Assembly (NCBI GenBank): GCA_914767715.1
Contig: OU612070.1
Span: 15,889,501 to 15,953,500 of the forward strand
Direction: 5' to 3'
DNA from: Membranipora membranacea
Lineage: Eukaryota; Bryozoa; Gymnolaemata; Cheilostomatida; Membraniporidae
DNA length: 64,000 nt
Shown here: piece after piece, positions 51,201 to 61,941 of the stretch
How the letters are laid out: the number at the start of each line of letters is the position of its first letter
How positions within the stretch are numbered: the first letter of the stretch is position 1
Notes under the pieces: generated by a model
Told to the model about the DNA's origin: nothing
Seen by the model: only the letters and a program-made list of their open reading frames with translations
The model's database searches: none
Program-made: the position numbers and the translations under genes

Positions 51201-53911
51201 GATGTTGCTTACAAACTTGATTGAAATGCCATAAGACTTATTTTCGGAACTATAAGTCACTATCTGCATAGATGTGATCTCAACATTATGCCAAAAGATT
51301 TAATGTTTGGCCTAGATTTAAATTTTAAGTCATTGACCTTGACAGGCAACATGTTTACATTATGCGCAGAGACCCAATAGCCAAATGGGCATGAACATAT
51401 GCGTATTTATGGTATTGTGTGTAAATGCAAAGATACTCCAGTAAAACTGTACTCCACCTTTCCCTGAAATCAGTTTTGCAGCTGCCATATCACCATGCTG
51501 ACTCACTGGCTTACAGCGGCATTTGGGTTGGGTCAGACTAGGGAAACGATCAAGTGATCATTATAACAGCAATAAAACCAGAGATAACTTAGCTACTGTT
51601 ACTACCTACCACCAGGGAGAATGGAACCACTGGTAGTAATATGCACCCTATACAAGGATAAAGATGAACAACTGTGTGTTACACTTTCAGGGTGAGCTCT
51701 AGCTGGCTTTATTATCCTGCTGCCGATTTATTGCTCATATCTCACAATACGCCATAAAATTGGCATTAATTAACCTAGAAGATCAATTATCTTTGCTTTT
51801 CAAATAACCTACTGCATTCCAATTAAGTCCAGTTAGGGCATCAGTGTGTATGATCTGTATTTGGTAGTCAAAAACAACATTCTTTGTAGCTTAGGATCTA
51901 ATTTCGGCATGCATACAGGCTTTCGCAGTTTTGTCAGATGTCTGACTCAAGACTGCTCGCTCGGTCATGTAGTAATATCATTGCCTAGCGATGGTATATT
52001 CACCCCAGCAAAATATGAGGATGTTTACATTTTTCACCCGCTGCCAAGGAGTTGCACGTTGTGACACTTTCTAAATAGTGTCATAACGTGTTTTGTATAC
52101 TTTTTTCATCCTGAAGGAGCTTAGCCATCTGTAGAATTCAATATCGATACCATGGAGTTCCAAAGTTGCACATCATAAACAAGTTATTATGCAAGGTGTT
52201 TGTCAGTATTATTATTAGGTAGAATCAGGAAATACTAATGTAACATCTAGGTTGCTAAAGGCGGTTGACTTTACCATCTAGGAGTCATTCAAATATTTGA
52301 AATCCAATCAGGCAAGATACTTCATGAAGCTTTGTTAGACATGAAGAATAGGCAAACACTGTGATGAGCAGATAATATTATCCAATAATAAGCACTCTGC
52401 TTTATCTTTTCATAGGAGAGTGGGTGAGGAACGACCAAGTGCAAATAAGCGTGTAAATAAACAGATTTAAACTTATCACAGTCTGAAAGCAAATTTGTAT
52501 TCACTACGTTACATGGCAGAGTGAAATTGATACAGCTACTTTTAGCTCTCTATCAGCGTACTAGCCGGCCGCCGAATCATGTTGGCCAGTTTAATCTACG
52601 AAATCTGGTATACATTGTTATTGCCGCTCAACCCAGCAAGTAAAATTAGAAAGTTTGACATGAACTTGCGTAAGCTGCAAGCATTTCAGCGGGGATTCAG
52701 CTGTGATTATCTACATGACTAATCATTGCAAACACTGCTGCTGATCGTTGCAGGCTTTTAATATGATCATTCAAACAATCCATTCAAAAGTTCACATTCT
52801 AATCTCAAGAGATGAATATGCTCTGTAGTAATTTACAGCTTGTAAGGAGCTTAGATTCAGTGAACTGCTTCATAATACTGTTGACAGATCAATTCTTTAG
52901 CACTGTCGGAATTGTCCCTGTGCTGCTGCTGCTGTGTACAGTGAATATTATGGATCTAGGTCATTGTCTGGTTTTTTAAGACTCGATGCCGGCTGCTGCC
53001 GAGGTTTAATGATTAAACGCTGCCAGCACTTATGTCAAAATTTTGTCTTCATCAGTTTATCTCAAATGATGGATATGTCATCAGGCATCAAACGCTTATG
53101 TATTTTAATGCAGGAGACAGGCAGCTACCTTGTTGTTTATCGGTTTTGATCGGCTGTTTGTGGCTACCCTGGATCAACTAATATCACAACATAACAAGAT
53201 CCAGCTTCTCAAAGAAATTATAGGCTAAGATTCTCACATGTTTTCGTGGTTTCAACCATGTAATCATGAAAACATAGTAGCTGCGATGCCACCGGCATAA
53301 AATGAGATGGAATGTCTTGCCAATTTCATGTTACGGCGACATGGAGAGGAGTTATGGCTTGCAAAGCAGTTTTCTAAAGTGCGACATAAATTGGATTGAC
53401 TTCTATAAATCAATGGCTTAGCACAGTTGGATATGCATGGCTATCCATTACTGAAAACATAAACACAAGTACGCTGAAGATACTCCCAGTTGAATGTGTC
53501 TGGGAAAGATGAAGATATTTTTAAGTAGGTCTGTTTTAAATCTACAACAAAGTATGATACACAGACAGCTAACATAGGCCTGAAGAATTGAACACATTCG
53601 ATTATGTAACACTGACAGTGAATAACAGTATAATATTTCACCAACCAGAGCCAACTTTGTGTTTACAATCAAGATGGCTCTAGTCTGCTTATAGTAGACT
53701 TCTGTTACATAAGAAAGCTACTTACATTTGGGGCTAAACCTCCAGCAGGTCGAGCCTCGGCTGGGAATCCGGGATCTTCACTGACTTGGACCTCAGTCTT
53801 CTCTGTGCCGTCATCGTGTATTGTCTTAGTGGTAGTCTCCACTCGCTTTAGCTCACGGCCATCAGGTCCGACATATCGATAAGTCCTCACAGTCTTAGAA
53901 GTGCGAGTCAT
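27224..53911 (-). CDS. Calpain, classical type with N-terminal Gly/Pro/Tyr-rich extension and penta-EF-hand domain
   Basis: 21 minus-strand coding exons: 53726-53911, 49938-50144, 46979-47150, 45979-46115, 45228-45297, 43919-44050, 42886-43006, 42316-42484, 41587-41707, 40426-40561, 37158-37327, 36643-36806, 35721-35932, 35080-35113, 33761-33775, 32807-32945, 30602-30660, 30213-30360, 29752-29868, 27854-27909, 27224-27250 (TAA at 27224-27226). All phases agree, giving 863 aa. Catalytic residues are present: Cys260 ([10 protein letters not shown]), His415 (LITGHAYS), Asn443 (RVRNPWGN). The C2-like domain III has an acidic DPDDDDDDD loop. Two canonical EF loops are visible ([24 protein letters not shown]) plus degenerate ones. 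The C-terminus is FVQNGMYC, as in other calpains. It is a Ca2+-dependent cytosolic cysteine protease for limited proteolysis. The ~187-residue N-terminal extension is longer than in vertebrate classical calpains. Exon 33761-33775 (15 bases) and the last exon are the least certain. Confidence 0.93.
27785..27845. repeat. 14-bp AT-rich minisatellite beside a calpain donor
   Basis: CTAAAACCTAAATC is repeated about three times between 27785 and 27840. It ends a few bases from the donor of calpain exon 27854-27909. Confidence 0.6.
31507..31632. repeat. 14-bp minisatellite, nine units (calpain intron)
   Basis: TCATGTG (or TCAGGTG) recurs at 31507, 31521, 31535, 31549, 31563, 31577, 31591, 31605 and 31619, an exact 14-base period. 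Unit consensus is TCATGTGACCAAAG. Each core resembles the E-box/M-box TCATGTGAC. It lies in the intron between exons 32807-32945 and 30602-30660. Confidence 0.9.
33020..33105. repeat. 86-bp hairpin element (calpain intron)
   Basis: TAGTCCAAGTATGCAGTC at the left and GACTGCATACTTGGGCTA at the right are near-perfect inverted repeats, with an inner AGTATT/AATACT pair. It could be a tiny MITE or a structured intronic element. Confidence 0.6.
33490..33545. repeat. Heptamer microsatellite (ATTGCAT-type)
   Basis: Tandem ttgcata units with one variant unit (ttttata), in the calpain intron between exons 33761-33775 and 32807-32945. No coding content. Confidence 0.6.
35464..35676. mobile_element. MITE, family 2, copy C (calpain intron)
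   Basis: About 210 bases in inverted orientation relative to copies A and B. It has GTTACC-like outer ends, CATGTGTATCTCTGATC on one side and the complementary GATATACATGCAATAGTATA block on the other. It lies in the calpain intron between exons 35721-35932 and 35080-35113. Confidence 0.65.
35956..36266. mobile_element. Foldback element (calpain intron)
   Basis: Left arm from about 35956 (attattacagcaat) and right arm ending about 36266 are inverted repeats of about 120 bases. They share gcgtcatgcacaaagctga and agcacattctttact segments around a short loop near 36100. Non-coding. It lies just upstream of exon 35721-35932. Confidence 0.72.
38054..39886 (+). CDS. Tigger/pogo-type DDD transposase
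   Basis: An uninterrupted 610-aa ORF. An N-terminal helix-turn-helix of psq/CENP-B type (about residues 12-50: [20 protein letters not shown]) is followed by a second Tc5-type HTH (about 65-135) and the DDE_1 superfamily catalytic core with Asp183 (IFNLDET), Asp291 ([10 protein letters not shown]) and Asp327 ([15 protein letters not shown]). A charged low-complexity stretch (about 395-520) leads to a C-terminal SH3-like segment ([14 protein letters not shown]... to [13 protein letters not shown]). The enzyme cuts and pastes the element in the nucleus. The full-length ORF and well-matched termini suggest recent activity. A plus-strand AATAAA lies at 39971-39976. It appears to be an autonomous element, not a domesticated host gene, because both termini are present. 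Confidence 0.95.
   Translation: MPRKRTRTTERAKFSSEDLQSAIDDVKAGMSQREAGKKHSIPRATLQRYLLCAEGEGRQKSKLGRTAIFTKDEEAKLCEYVLDCSRIFHGLNLIKTRELAYSYAVNLHKDNIPKTWNAEKMAGEDWLFGFRNRNNALSLRSPEATSLGRASAFNRATVKEFFSNLETVMRKYEFTPDCIFNLDETANSTVQKVQRVLAQRGVKQLGQITSAERGMTITMVSCISASGQSLPPAYVFPRVNFKDNMLIGAPSGSLGLANPSGWMNNDLFPKVLQHFISHFGNNQKPKLLIVDNHSSHISIEAVKLAKQNNLTMLTFPPHCSHRLQPLDVSVFGPFKKYYNTFLDAWMVTNPGKTFSIYNVAECSGKAYMKAMTPSNITSGFAATGIYPINPEIFHDHDFMSCHVTDRPDPETAPQETVVSPLPSLPKAPPRKLSATKRKRTTTTILTATPQKPDNTDSGTTVEIDNEQPSTSGIIITKRKPPHKRKLIPADNDDSEDSSDTPVSTDSEDPDEELVLDDDVTVGRFALVEFPQKKSSVFYVGELLEVSEDELKLDFYRYSNGRFTKPDILDCKCVDRAQLAMILPPPVSNANTMRQRGGITIPYKLNSYNLR
39971..39976 (+). terminator. Polyadenylation signal of the Tigger transposase
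   Basis: AATAAA 85 bases downstream of the transposase stop codon, inside the element. Confidence 0.6.
41804..42031. repeat. Dispersed repeat R, copy 1 (calpain intron)
   Basis: Shares cactgcctcccct, gtggcctaaaaacact, tcagctc and ttttgcctcccctaacat, in order, with 45738-45968. The ends resemble short inverted termini (cgtagtt / aactacg) typical of non-autonomous DNA elements. About 228 bases, non-coding. Confidence 0.6.
42080..42108. repeat. TA dinucleotide microsatellite
   Basis: A run of TA units in the calpain intron between exons 42316-42484 and 41587-41707. Nothing else recognised in it. Confidence 0.7.
42764..42835. repeat. Hexamer microsatellite
   Basis: Tandem GAACAT and GAACGT units followed by two further copies of the surrounding tagggtatatata context up to about 42880. 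It lies directly downstream of the donor of exon 42886-43006. Confidence 0.7.
45738..45968. repeat. Dispersed repeat R, copy 2, beside a calpain splice donor
   Basis: Copy of the repeat at 41804-42031 in the same orientation, about 231 bases. Its right end lies about 10 bases from the 3' boundary of calpain exon 45979-46115, so the insertion stopped just outside the donor sequence. Confidence 0.6.
49423..49565. repeat. Tandem 34-bp perfect palindromes (calpain intron)
   Basis: Two exact 34-base palindromes at 49467-49500 and 49504-49537, each made of ATCACAGAGTAAGGATA followed by its reverse complement. A diverged unit precedes them (49423-49472) and a half unit follows (49538-49560). A related hairpin lies at 57491-57538. 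Confidence 0.9.
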
Positions 53912-55107
53912 CCTTTATAGCTAGCTCTGCAAAATATATGTCAAAAGGTTAAGAGATTTTGTTAACGACAGTCAAACCGCTGACCAGACCACATCAGGAC
54001 TACCAACCTCCCCACAGCACATGGTTTGTGTGTGTAGATGGTATACCGATATCGGGAATCGTGAGGAGGCAAGAGGAAGGTAACAGTTAGAAGATTCATC
54101 AGCTAGAAAAGGCTACTTGTGGCGGTATGGCCGAGGTGCAGGATTGGTGACTGCGGGAGTGGTAATTAGCCCTAGACGATTACAGAGTAATGAGTGATAA
54201 TTGTAATAATCAAAGAGTGCCACCCCTAGCCCTCATTGAGGAAAAACAGTAGTAATGACCTCTAATCCTGAGTAAAGTAAGAAATTGCTAGGATTTAGTG
54301 AAACTATTATCCAATAACAAAACAACCGCAGAGCAATGGCCAGTGTTCAAATTCATAAATGCCAAGATTTACCCAACAAAGCAATTGGGCAGCAGATCAA
54401 ATTAATTGCTGGGTATCTAGATTTATCCTACTGCACTACCTCAGATCATCTGAATCTAAAAAGAAGGCCAGTGAGTAACTGAAGACCCAATTCAGAATTG
54501 ACGTTTCCCTGAGTTGACTTGAATGACAGTATCAGAGTTGTTCCGGTCATTACAACGCTTTGTTAGGATGCTATGATGATATGGATGATATGAGTATGCT
54601 CATTAGGCCTATGCATGCAACGAGGCCCATATTGTATTACTGATATTTGGCGGCCGAGTGGCAAGAAGCCAGCTTTGTACTCAGGGCAATTCTTACAGTA
54701 ATAACACAGTGTGGGCTGGTCTGGCGCTAACACCAAGTTTTCCACCCTGTGCAAAATCATTTGTTTAATTTAGAAGTAAAGGCAAGTCATTTGCTAACTT
54801 TACAGTAAATCCCATGTTCCGCTGCACACTCACTGCAATGGTGAGTGAGTATTTGTGTACTGTATCTTGCAGTCAATAACTAATATGTGATGATCATATG
54901 ATGATTATTATATACCACTTTCTATGCAGCAAGAATCATCAATCAACCAATGGTTTAGTTAGTTCATCAATCAATTTGATGAAATGTATGTTAACTTGAA
55001 ATAAATATGTGAAAAAGATTTTTGTATGCAGTATAACTAGTATACCAACAACCAAGGCGTATGAGTGTCATTAGGCAACCACAGTGTTAACAAAATTATT
55101 CACTCAC

Positions 55108-55200
55108 CTTTTTTTCAAATGTCTTTTTCGAAAGATGTAGGCTCCTTACAATCCAAGACTTACTGAAAAAATGATTTGCCTTGGTAATTTTATGCATAGA
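55108..55200 (-). other. Probable 5' UTR exon of calpain
   Basis: A strong minus-strand donor (gtgagtg) follows position 55108. The coding first exon is preceded by an acceptor (ttttgcag) at about 53932, which implies a non-coding exon upstream with an intron of about 1.2 kb. The upstream limit is a guess based on the promoter-like elements beyond it. Confidence 0.4.
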
Positions 55201-55257
55201 CTGTGGCACTCAGTTTCTGTCGATCAAGGGTGGCTAGTGCTGACTCCGCACTATTTG

Positions 55258-55365
55258 ATTGGCCAAGCAATCACTGGTAACGGAAGTGACTTCAGATGGG
55301 CTGGACAAACCCGCTACATCATTAATCTCATTGGTCAGTAACGCTTCCTTCTTATATTTGATTGG
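55258..55365 (-). promoter_or_regulatory. Cluster of three CCAAT boxes upstream of calpain
   Basis: On the minus strand CCAAT occurs at 55258-55262, 55330-55334 and 55361-55365, two of them as GGCCAATCA. Distance and orientation fit an NF-Y-type proximal promoter for the calpain 5' UTR exon. No TATA box was seen. The role is inferred from position alone. Confidence 0.35.
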
Positions 55366-55369
55366 CCTT

Positions 55370-57480
55370 TGCTGAAAAATAACTTGGCGGTTAAAGATCA
55401 CATGTACAGAATAGACAAATGAATGAAGTATATACAGTGCACTAGTGCAGTTTGGGCCCCAAACTCTTGCATCTCAGTCTGGTGAAACAACTTTTGGTAC
55501 ATAAAGAGCCATTTCACACTTGGATAAAAGGTAGGAGAATTTTTTTGCTGTTTGGTCGAGGCTGGCTTTTTGAACTAAGTGCCTAAAGTTTACAGGTGGT
55601 CGGATCACACTGCACCTAGGCTCCTTGGGGTCCAAGCAGTCCTGGTCGCCCATTGCCTACGCTGAGAAAGAATCTGACTGAGAACTTTGCGTGCTGAAGA
55701 TTCGGTTTTCTAACCAATTAAGTCGTCTACATCTCCTGATATTGATTGGTTGTTGGTTATGGTTGGTAGGATCGCTTACCAACCTATCAGTCTGCAATGT
55801 ATCTCACCCCCCAACCAACCAATCAATATTCATTAGCAATTTGATGTTCCATGCAATAGCCAAATCCTAACATTATCCAAAGATATTGACCACCCTCCAA
55901 ATCATTCTACTCAAAACACAATAAAAACATTTATGCATTTGCTATTAGTTCCTCTTCCATATGTGACAAGTCTCTCTATTCTTATGGACAAAGGTATTCA
56001 GACAAAATCCATATTCGTAGCCAGAAATCACAATACCTGCAATATTAATCATCCCGATCATAATCTTAATCATAATCTTTTGTACCAACAACCTCATGGC
56101 AGAAAAATCAGCTTAAATACAAGCATGTAACTTGAGAATCAGTCCATATACAATAAAATGAGTTGCATTTCTTCCGCTTTTTTTTAGTCGAAACGCCTAC
56201 ATTGTTAGCAGGAATCATTGAACTTGCAGGTCAGCTACATGCATAGCATCACCATATTTGCCCCACAAAAGCTTCAAACATGATTGAAGACATCCATGTT
56301 GAACTGTACTACTAAGGCAATTAAGTTTAAAACTCACACAGGTAGATTCATTCTGGCAAATCATAATTTGATGTACCAGTAAACAACATAGGCACAACCT
56401 CACCCAGTTTTTTTATGAGCATAGATTTATAAGACAGAAAACGTTGGCATAATGATAGGCGGACATTTATAAGCTTAGTATCAGTGTAGAGTATAGAGTT
56501 ACTGTCATGATGTGCGATGTCGAATATCAAGTGGAGCCAAGGATTTCAGTTTGTGTAGTTGTCCTCCGCTTGATTATGGCGACACAACTCCTTTAACTTT
56601 GAATTAGCATTCCAAAGCTGATTCAACCAACCCTCCCTAATTCAACAAAGCTTCAGAAACAGGTATTCTAAAAAATCCCAATTGTTATAACCTCTCCATA
56701 GGCTGATGCTGATATTCTTTGTCGACTTCATCCATCCATTCCTTTTAAATCAATTTAGCAATTAAATGTAAAAGCTGCGCTGCCATCACCTTTTATTCGA
56801 TCACTTTGTTGTTGAGCCGTCAGCAGCAAACAAGACCTAACATAAGTCACCCTTATACTATAAAGTAGCAAGTTTTTGCCGCTACAATAGAGCATCCGAA
56901 AGATGTCGGCACTTACATTGTTTATGAATTGCACAAATGTTGTATTATTTTTTATATTTTTCTGTGCAACTGAATTTGGTGTTTTTATTATTACCAATAT
57001 ACTCATCTCATACTCTGTCATTTTTTTATTTTTCATGTAAATCTAGTTAAAAACTCCCCTGGTTTATTTTTAGGTTTTCCATCAGATGGAAATTCTTACT
57101 GTAATTCTTTCTACCATAGAAATAGTCTAATCTCGAGTAGCATTATAAACACAATAATTTGTAAGTTTATTGACGGGGCTGGCAAATTTATTGCCACTTT
57201 TGAATAATATTGGATTAGTTTTATTCAATCATGTTATGTTTAAGGTGATAGTGTAGTGCTTCAATGTTTGCACAGGCAGAGAAATTTAATAAAAAGTTTA
57301 TAAATATTCCCCATTTGATAAGAATTGCTTATTAATTTCCAACTGGGTACAACTTTGTGATATTAACATGATGTAGCTGCCGACACCTGCCCTATGGATG
57401 ACCTAAGCACCATACTAGTACAGTTGTCTGCAAGTGTGTCCTAGACTCAACAAAATTTGAACTCATCAAGGTATTTCATC
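55370..57480. other. Intergenic DNA between calpain promoter and MITE
   Basis: No exon, RNA gene or transposon was recognised. It contains several CCAACC/AATCAATA-rich stretches near 55.74-55.83 kb, but nothing that supports a call. Confidence 0.3.
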
Positions 57481-57490
57481 ATTTACGATA

Positions 57491-57538
57491 ACGTCACAGA
57501 GTAAGGATATATATAATTATATATCCTTACTGCGTGAT
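57491..57538. repeat. Isolated hairpin related to the 34-bp palindromes
   Basis: CACAGAGTAAGGATATATA and its near-complement flank a TA-rich centre. The sequence matches the palindrome arm at 49467-49537 with a longer AT centre. It lies in intergenic DNA 5' of calpain. Confidence 0.7.
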
Positions 57539-57760
57539 TACGTGATGAGTTGGGATGGGTACGAGATTTGTTTGCTTTTTGAGTTAACGTGTCATCCCAT
57601 ATCACATTATGAAAACCTATTAGTTATCTCTCATACTTGAAAAGTATGAATAATAATCGAAAGTGGGGAGATTAATTTTTTCAATCAGACAGCACAGATA
57701 ACACCCTACTTGTTTCAGGCTAGTTAAGTTAATGCACTTAAACTGTGCCGGATAGCTGGT

Positions 57761-58128
57761 AATAGACAGTTTTCTGTGCTCTTATTTATGCCTCAATTTG
57801 GAGTTGTCCTATCTCCACTTTGGTACTTTTAACCAACACTGCATAGAAAAACCTGCTGAAAAAGGGTTATCTTGAAAACTGCTTATGATAGGATAAAAAT
57901 GATTTTTGATTCAGAGTCTGCACCATTGAAAACCCTGTCAGACAGTGACGAAACTCATGAAGATTTCTGCCAAACTGTCCGCAAAACAGGAAGAAAATGC
58001 TATAATTGACTATCCAATTACTAAAATTATTTCTGAAACTATGTCCATATGAGTTTTTAATGTTGCAGAATCTGAATCAAAAATAACTCCGAATTGAGGC
58101 CTAAAGCAGAGCTCAGAAAACTGTCTAT
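57761..58128. mobile_element. Foldback MITE, family 1, copy 2
   Basis: Same termini (AATAGACAG...CTGTCTAT) and the same internal sequence as the copy at 5966-6480, but most of the right arm is deleted, leaving about 368 bases. It lies in intergenic DNA between calpain and the GT31 gene. Homology is clear over about 200 bases of the left arm. Confidence 0.78.
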
Positions 58129-58349
58129 AGCATTTCATTGATAACAAAATGCTAGTTTCAGGCCAATGCCTCGAAATTTTAACATCAATTTCTACAACTA
58201 AACCTGATGGTTTGCAAGCTGCTCTGGTGGGCATAGTTATGCACATCTGGATTGGATGAGCAGCCAAATGATCAAACAATACCCTCCCATTTCTTCATGT
58301 TGTTATACAAAAGATGAAGCAAGCACATCAACAGGATTATTTTAATGAT

Positions 58350-58355
58350 TTTATT
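58350..58355 (-). terminator. Candidate GT31 polyadenylation signal
   Basis: AATAAA on the minus strand about 1 kb past the GT31 stop. It would give a long 3' UTR. No closer AATAAA was seen, but variant signals were not excluded. Confidence 0.3.
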
Positions 58356-59357
58356 CATTACAATATCACTGAATATCAATGAGTATCTCCAGTAGTCTCT
58401 ATGATATTATGGGCCTGGAGAAAGTAATGATTTCTATGTGTGAATACTTATTATCTAAGCTAGACTATCAACAGGAAACAGAACATGTCAGACAGATGTA
58501 AATGGATTTGTGCTCAATAGTTCCTGGAGTAACAGTTAAAACAAAGATACCACGATTGGTCATTGGCAATACAAAATGCTGACGGCACTAATGATTTTCA
58601 CAGGGCATGTTTGAGGAAAAAGGAGCGTTTTTTTTAAGTGGGCTAGAAAAACCACATGTCTTTGAACAGTATTTATAGTCAAAGTGCAAGAACAAGCTTT
58701 CCACTTGTCATAATTTGTGCTGCGCATGGTCGGTTTTCACTCTTAAATTACTGTGATGTTATGGGACCGGGGAGAGCGCAAATTGTTAATTTTCAGTACT
58801 TTTTTTCTATTTGCACCATATAAAAAAGAATCATTTCAATAAGTTATAAAGAGAATTAATTTCAATAATAGTAGTAAAAAAATTAAAATTAAAATGTAAG
58901 CACCAGCCAAATCTCCATGAGGAGAGTCAGCACTATGCAATATGGATAGTATATATGACAGTGTGATATAAGGCAAGAATGCACTACATTAGATACAGAC
59001 TAGAATCAAGCATAATTCAATTTCCTGCATTCCAGCTGCTCTCATCTACTGGCTAAGTGGCGTGACCAGTGGAGGGGAGCAACTCTGAATGCAGGCAAAG
59101 GGACCAACCTTGGTCTAGATAAAGTTGGCAAACGTGCGAACTCGTCAGATACATTGGGCGTTAGGATGGCACATGCAAGAATGGCTTGAAAACAGTACTT
59201 CATGATAGCCTCAGTTATGTTGTTGGGAAGAAGGAGGGGTTTTGCGCTCCAAAACTACTCGGTTACCAAAATTAACGGCACTACAGTAAATCGTAGAGTT
59301 ATTGTCGGATGAATGAACATGGACTCGGTTGAGCATAGTTGGTATTCTAGCACCTTT

Positions 59358-61928
59358 TTAACACACCGTTTGCACGCTTGAGACAAATTTCTTATGCAGA
59401 AATGCAAGATGCTCTGTACCAAGCCCGTGTATCGTCTTCTGAGTATGAAAATTAGTCCTGGCAAGGTTGGTTGTACCGGTCTGCATATATTCAAAGCCTG
59501 GGGCAGCTTTGTAGTCTATGGATAGGTTTGTAGCCCTGGCTGCTAGGCCAGTCACGAATACGTCTTCCAATCTTACGAAAGGTAAATTGACGCCTTCTTG
59601 GAATAATGGCCTCAGCAATGGACCAGATACGATATAAGCTGTACCGCTGACATATCTCGGAAAAACGCTTTCATTAAAGTTTCTGACAAACCATTTATTA
59701 CTTGTGTCATGAATGGGAACGGCACCATCAAATATCGATCCTAATATTGTATATTTAGCAAATTCTCCATGTTTCATCTTCAAATTGAATCTGATGTCTT
59801 CTAATACAGCGTAGACATCATCATCAAGTTTGAAGACATATCTGGCTGTTTGGCAATTCTCAGATGCCCATTTTAATAAGAAGAGCGACTTTATCGTAAG
59901 GTTACCGTATGAGTCTACAAAATCTCCTTGTACTATATCGTGATGCTGTTGGCTTTCTTTCTCTAGCTTAGCCTGGGCTTCATCGTCATGTGGTCGGCCA
60001 ACCAGGAAAATATGCTTAGTGTCGTTTAAACACCCACTCGTTATGGGCCACAGGACTGTACTTCTATATACTGATCTGTGCTGGAAGCTTTTAGGTGATG
60101 AGATCACGGCGACTAGAAGAATTGTGTTAGAACTGCATTGTGGGTCAGCTCTTATAGTAGTTTTGTAGAGATTTTGGTGTGAGTGAATATATACATCTGA
60201 TGTTTCATTATCTTTCTGGTAATGTATCAGGTCGACAGTGCTCTCATCGCTAGAAAATATACAGAATAAATTTTTTTATTACAATACAGGAAAAAAATGT
60301 ATTCAGAAAAATCATGTTTGAATGATTACCTTTAGTGTTAGTGGCAGTGTTTAACAAGAATAAACTGACAGTCTGCCTTCGGTTGAAGCTCAATTTTATT
60401 GTCCAAGGGCCATTGGAGGGGGTGGGGCTCAAACTAGGCAAGAATTTTAGTAAGGGGAGGGGGGTTGGGACAATCCATAAACTTGGTAATAGATAAGACT
60501 GTCTTATATAATATGGGACGATTTTATTTGGAATACATCACTGATCACATGACACCAGTAAACTTAAAACATTTTTAATGGCCCATCCTCGCCTGCCAGA
60601 AACAAACTTCCTTGACAGCGAGCGTTATTTATTGATACCAGCTCAATAATACACCAATGGTGTCGGATCTACTTTGGTAACCAGGAAAAAATGTGAAACC
60701 ACTCACACAATATATTCACACTATGAATGCACCACTGATAAGAAGTCATATCAGTATAAATGCACATGACATTTTACATCATGGCTCGGCTGTTGTTAGG
60801 TTTTGGGTTTGCAAACTACTAACATCTCAACAGTACTCACGGCCCATATCGGACATATTATCAGCGGGGAGATGTTACACCACAAACATAGGATAGGCTT
60901 ATCTATTGTCTGGAGTATCATAAAAGATGGTAGTTTTATGAGAGGGAAGGGATTGGGATTGGCAGAGCTTCAGTTGCCGGGTAGCTCAGTTGGTTAGAGC
61001 GCCCGCCCTCTAACACGCAATATGGCGCCTGAGCCCTTAAGACACCTTTATTTCTCAGTCTTAGGACAGAGACAGATTTGTTTTTTATCCCACAAGTCGC
61101 CCATGGGACTGACCAATGAACTTCATTGGACTGACAGAGATTCAGAATGGCAGAATTTGTTTGAGTGTGGCCTCAATCAACAACTATAGAAACCACAAGT
61201 TATCACTATTAAACAAGTCATGAATAGAGACTAGACAATGGGAGAGCGTTGCATGAGGGAATTATTTGGAGTTGGGCCTTATCCACTAGGGAGCAAACCA
61301 GCGTAGAAATTGCAGACTCCTCCTAGGCAATCTCGCCGCCCGTGCCTCTGGACGATTTACTTGACGCCAGTCCTTAATAACTTAAATAACTCACTCAATG
61401 AAAAACAAAATTTTTATATCAACATACTTGACTTGCTTTGATAAGCCTAATCAAGTTAGTGGCATGGCACTTTTAGAGTGCAGCAACTCGCATGTTGATC
61501 GAGCATTGATTGAGACCACATTCTGACAAAATCTGTAATATTATTACCACAGAAAGTAGATTTTCGGTTGCTCCCAGGATACCTTCCTTGTATGATAGAA
61601 AAATCTGATCAATTAATTTGCAGCAAATATGCAGCTTGAGAATTGTTAATAGCTGGAATGTAATATTCCTATGTGTATATCTATGTTCTACTTACAATGC
61701 TTTGACAGCAGTGGGACTTTCAGTGGGACTAGTAAGACGGACTGATAATGGAGTGACACCTTTAGCTGAGGAAGATAGAATGACCCTGTGTTGGTGCGCA
61801 TGATAATCTGTTTCTGGTATAACCACATGCTCCTGTTTTTTTACCGTCCGATTCTGAACTACGATCACACAAAATCCAAATACCGATAGTGCCGCAACGC
61901 ATAACAGTTTCAGCTTGACTGCCGGCAT
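59358..61928 (-). CDS. Beta-1,3-galactosyltransferase-like glycosyltransferase (GT31)
   Basis: Two minus-strand coding exons, 61696-61928 (ATG at 61928) and 59358-60249 (stop at 59358), joined in phase by a donor gtaagt and acceptor ttctag; 374 aa. The N-terminus is typical of a type II Golgi protein: a few residues, then a hydrophobic segment at about 6-25 (LKLLCVAALSVFGFCVIVV), then a short stem. The GT31 catalytic features are present in order: FLVGRPHDDEAQ, GDFVDSYGNLTIKSL, the metal-binding DDD at about 220-222 (FKLDDDVYAV), RYVSGTAYIVSG, and the EDVFVTG motif at about 306. Several N-x-S/T sites occur. It transfers a sugar (Gal or GlcNAc) in beta-1,3 linkage from UDP-sugar in the Golgi; the exact donor and acceptor cannot be read from sequence. 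Intact. Confidence 0.93.
60976..61017 (+). pseudogene. tRNA-like fragment (5' half)
   Basis: GCCGGGTAGCTCAGTTGG, followed by ttagagcgcccgcc, has the acceptor-arm start, an A-box (TAGCTCAGTTGG) and a D-arm as in tRNAs. No B-box (GGTTCGA) or 3' acceptor strand follows, so it is a broken tRNA or the head of a tRNA-derived SINE. It lies in the GT31 intron on the opposite strand. Confidence 0.5.
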
Positions 61929-61941
61929 CTCATATCATGGC
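61929..61941 (-). promoter_or_regulatory. GT31 5' UTR with a minimal upstream ORF
   Basis: An acceptor (attttag) lies just upstream, so the 5' UTR is spliced. Between it and the start codon lies ATG ATA TGA, a two-codon upstream ORF. The main ATG was chosen because it opens the membrane anchor. Confidence 0.4.

Noticed and set aside
54120-54190. tRNA-Ser/Leu-like start (GTATGGCCGAGG)
   Set aside because: No plausible anticodon arm, B-box or 3' acceptor pairing could be drawn.
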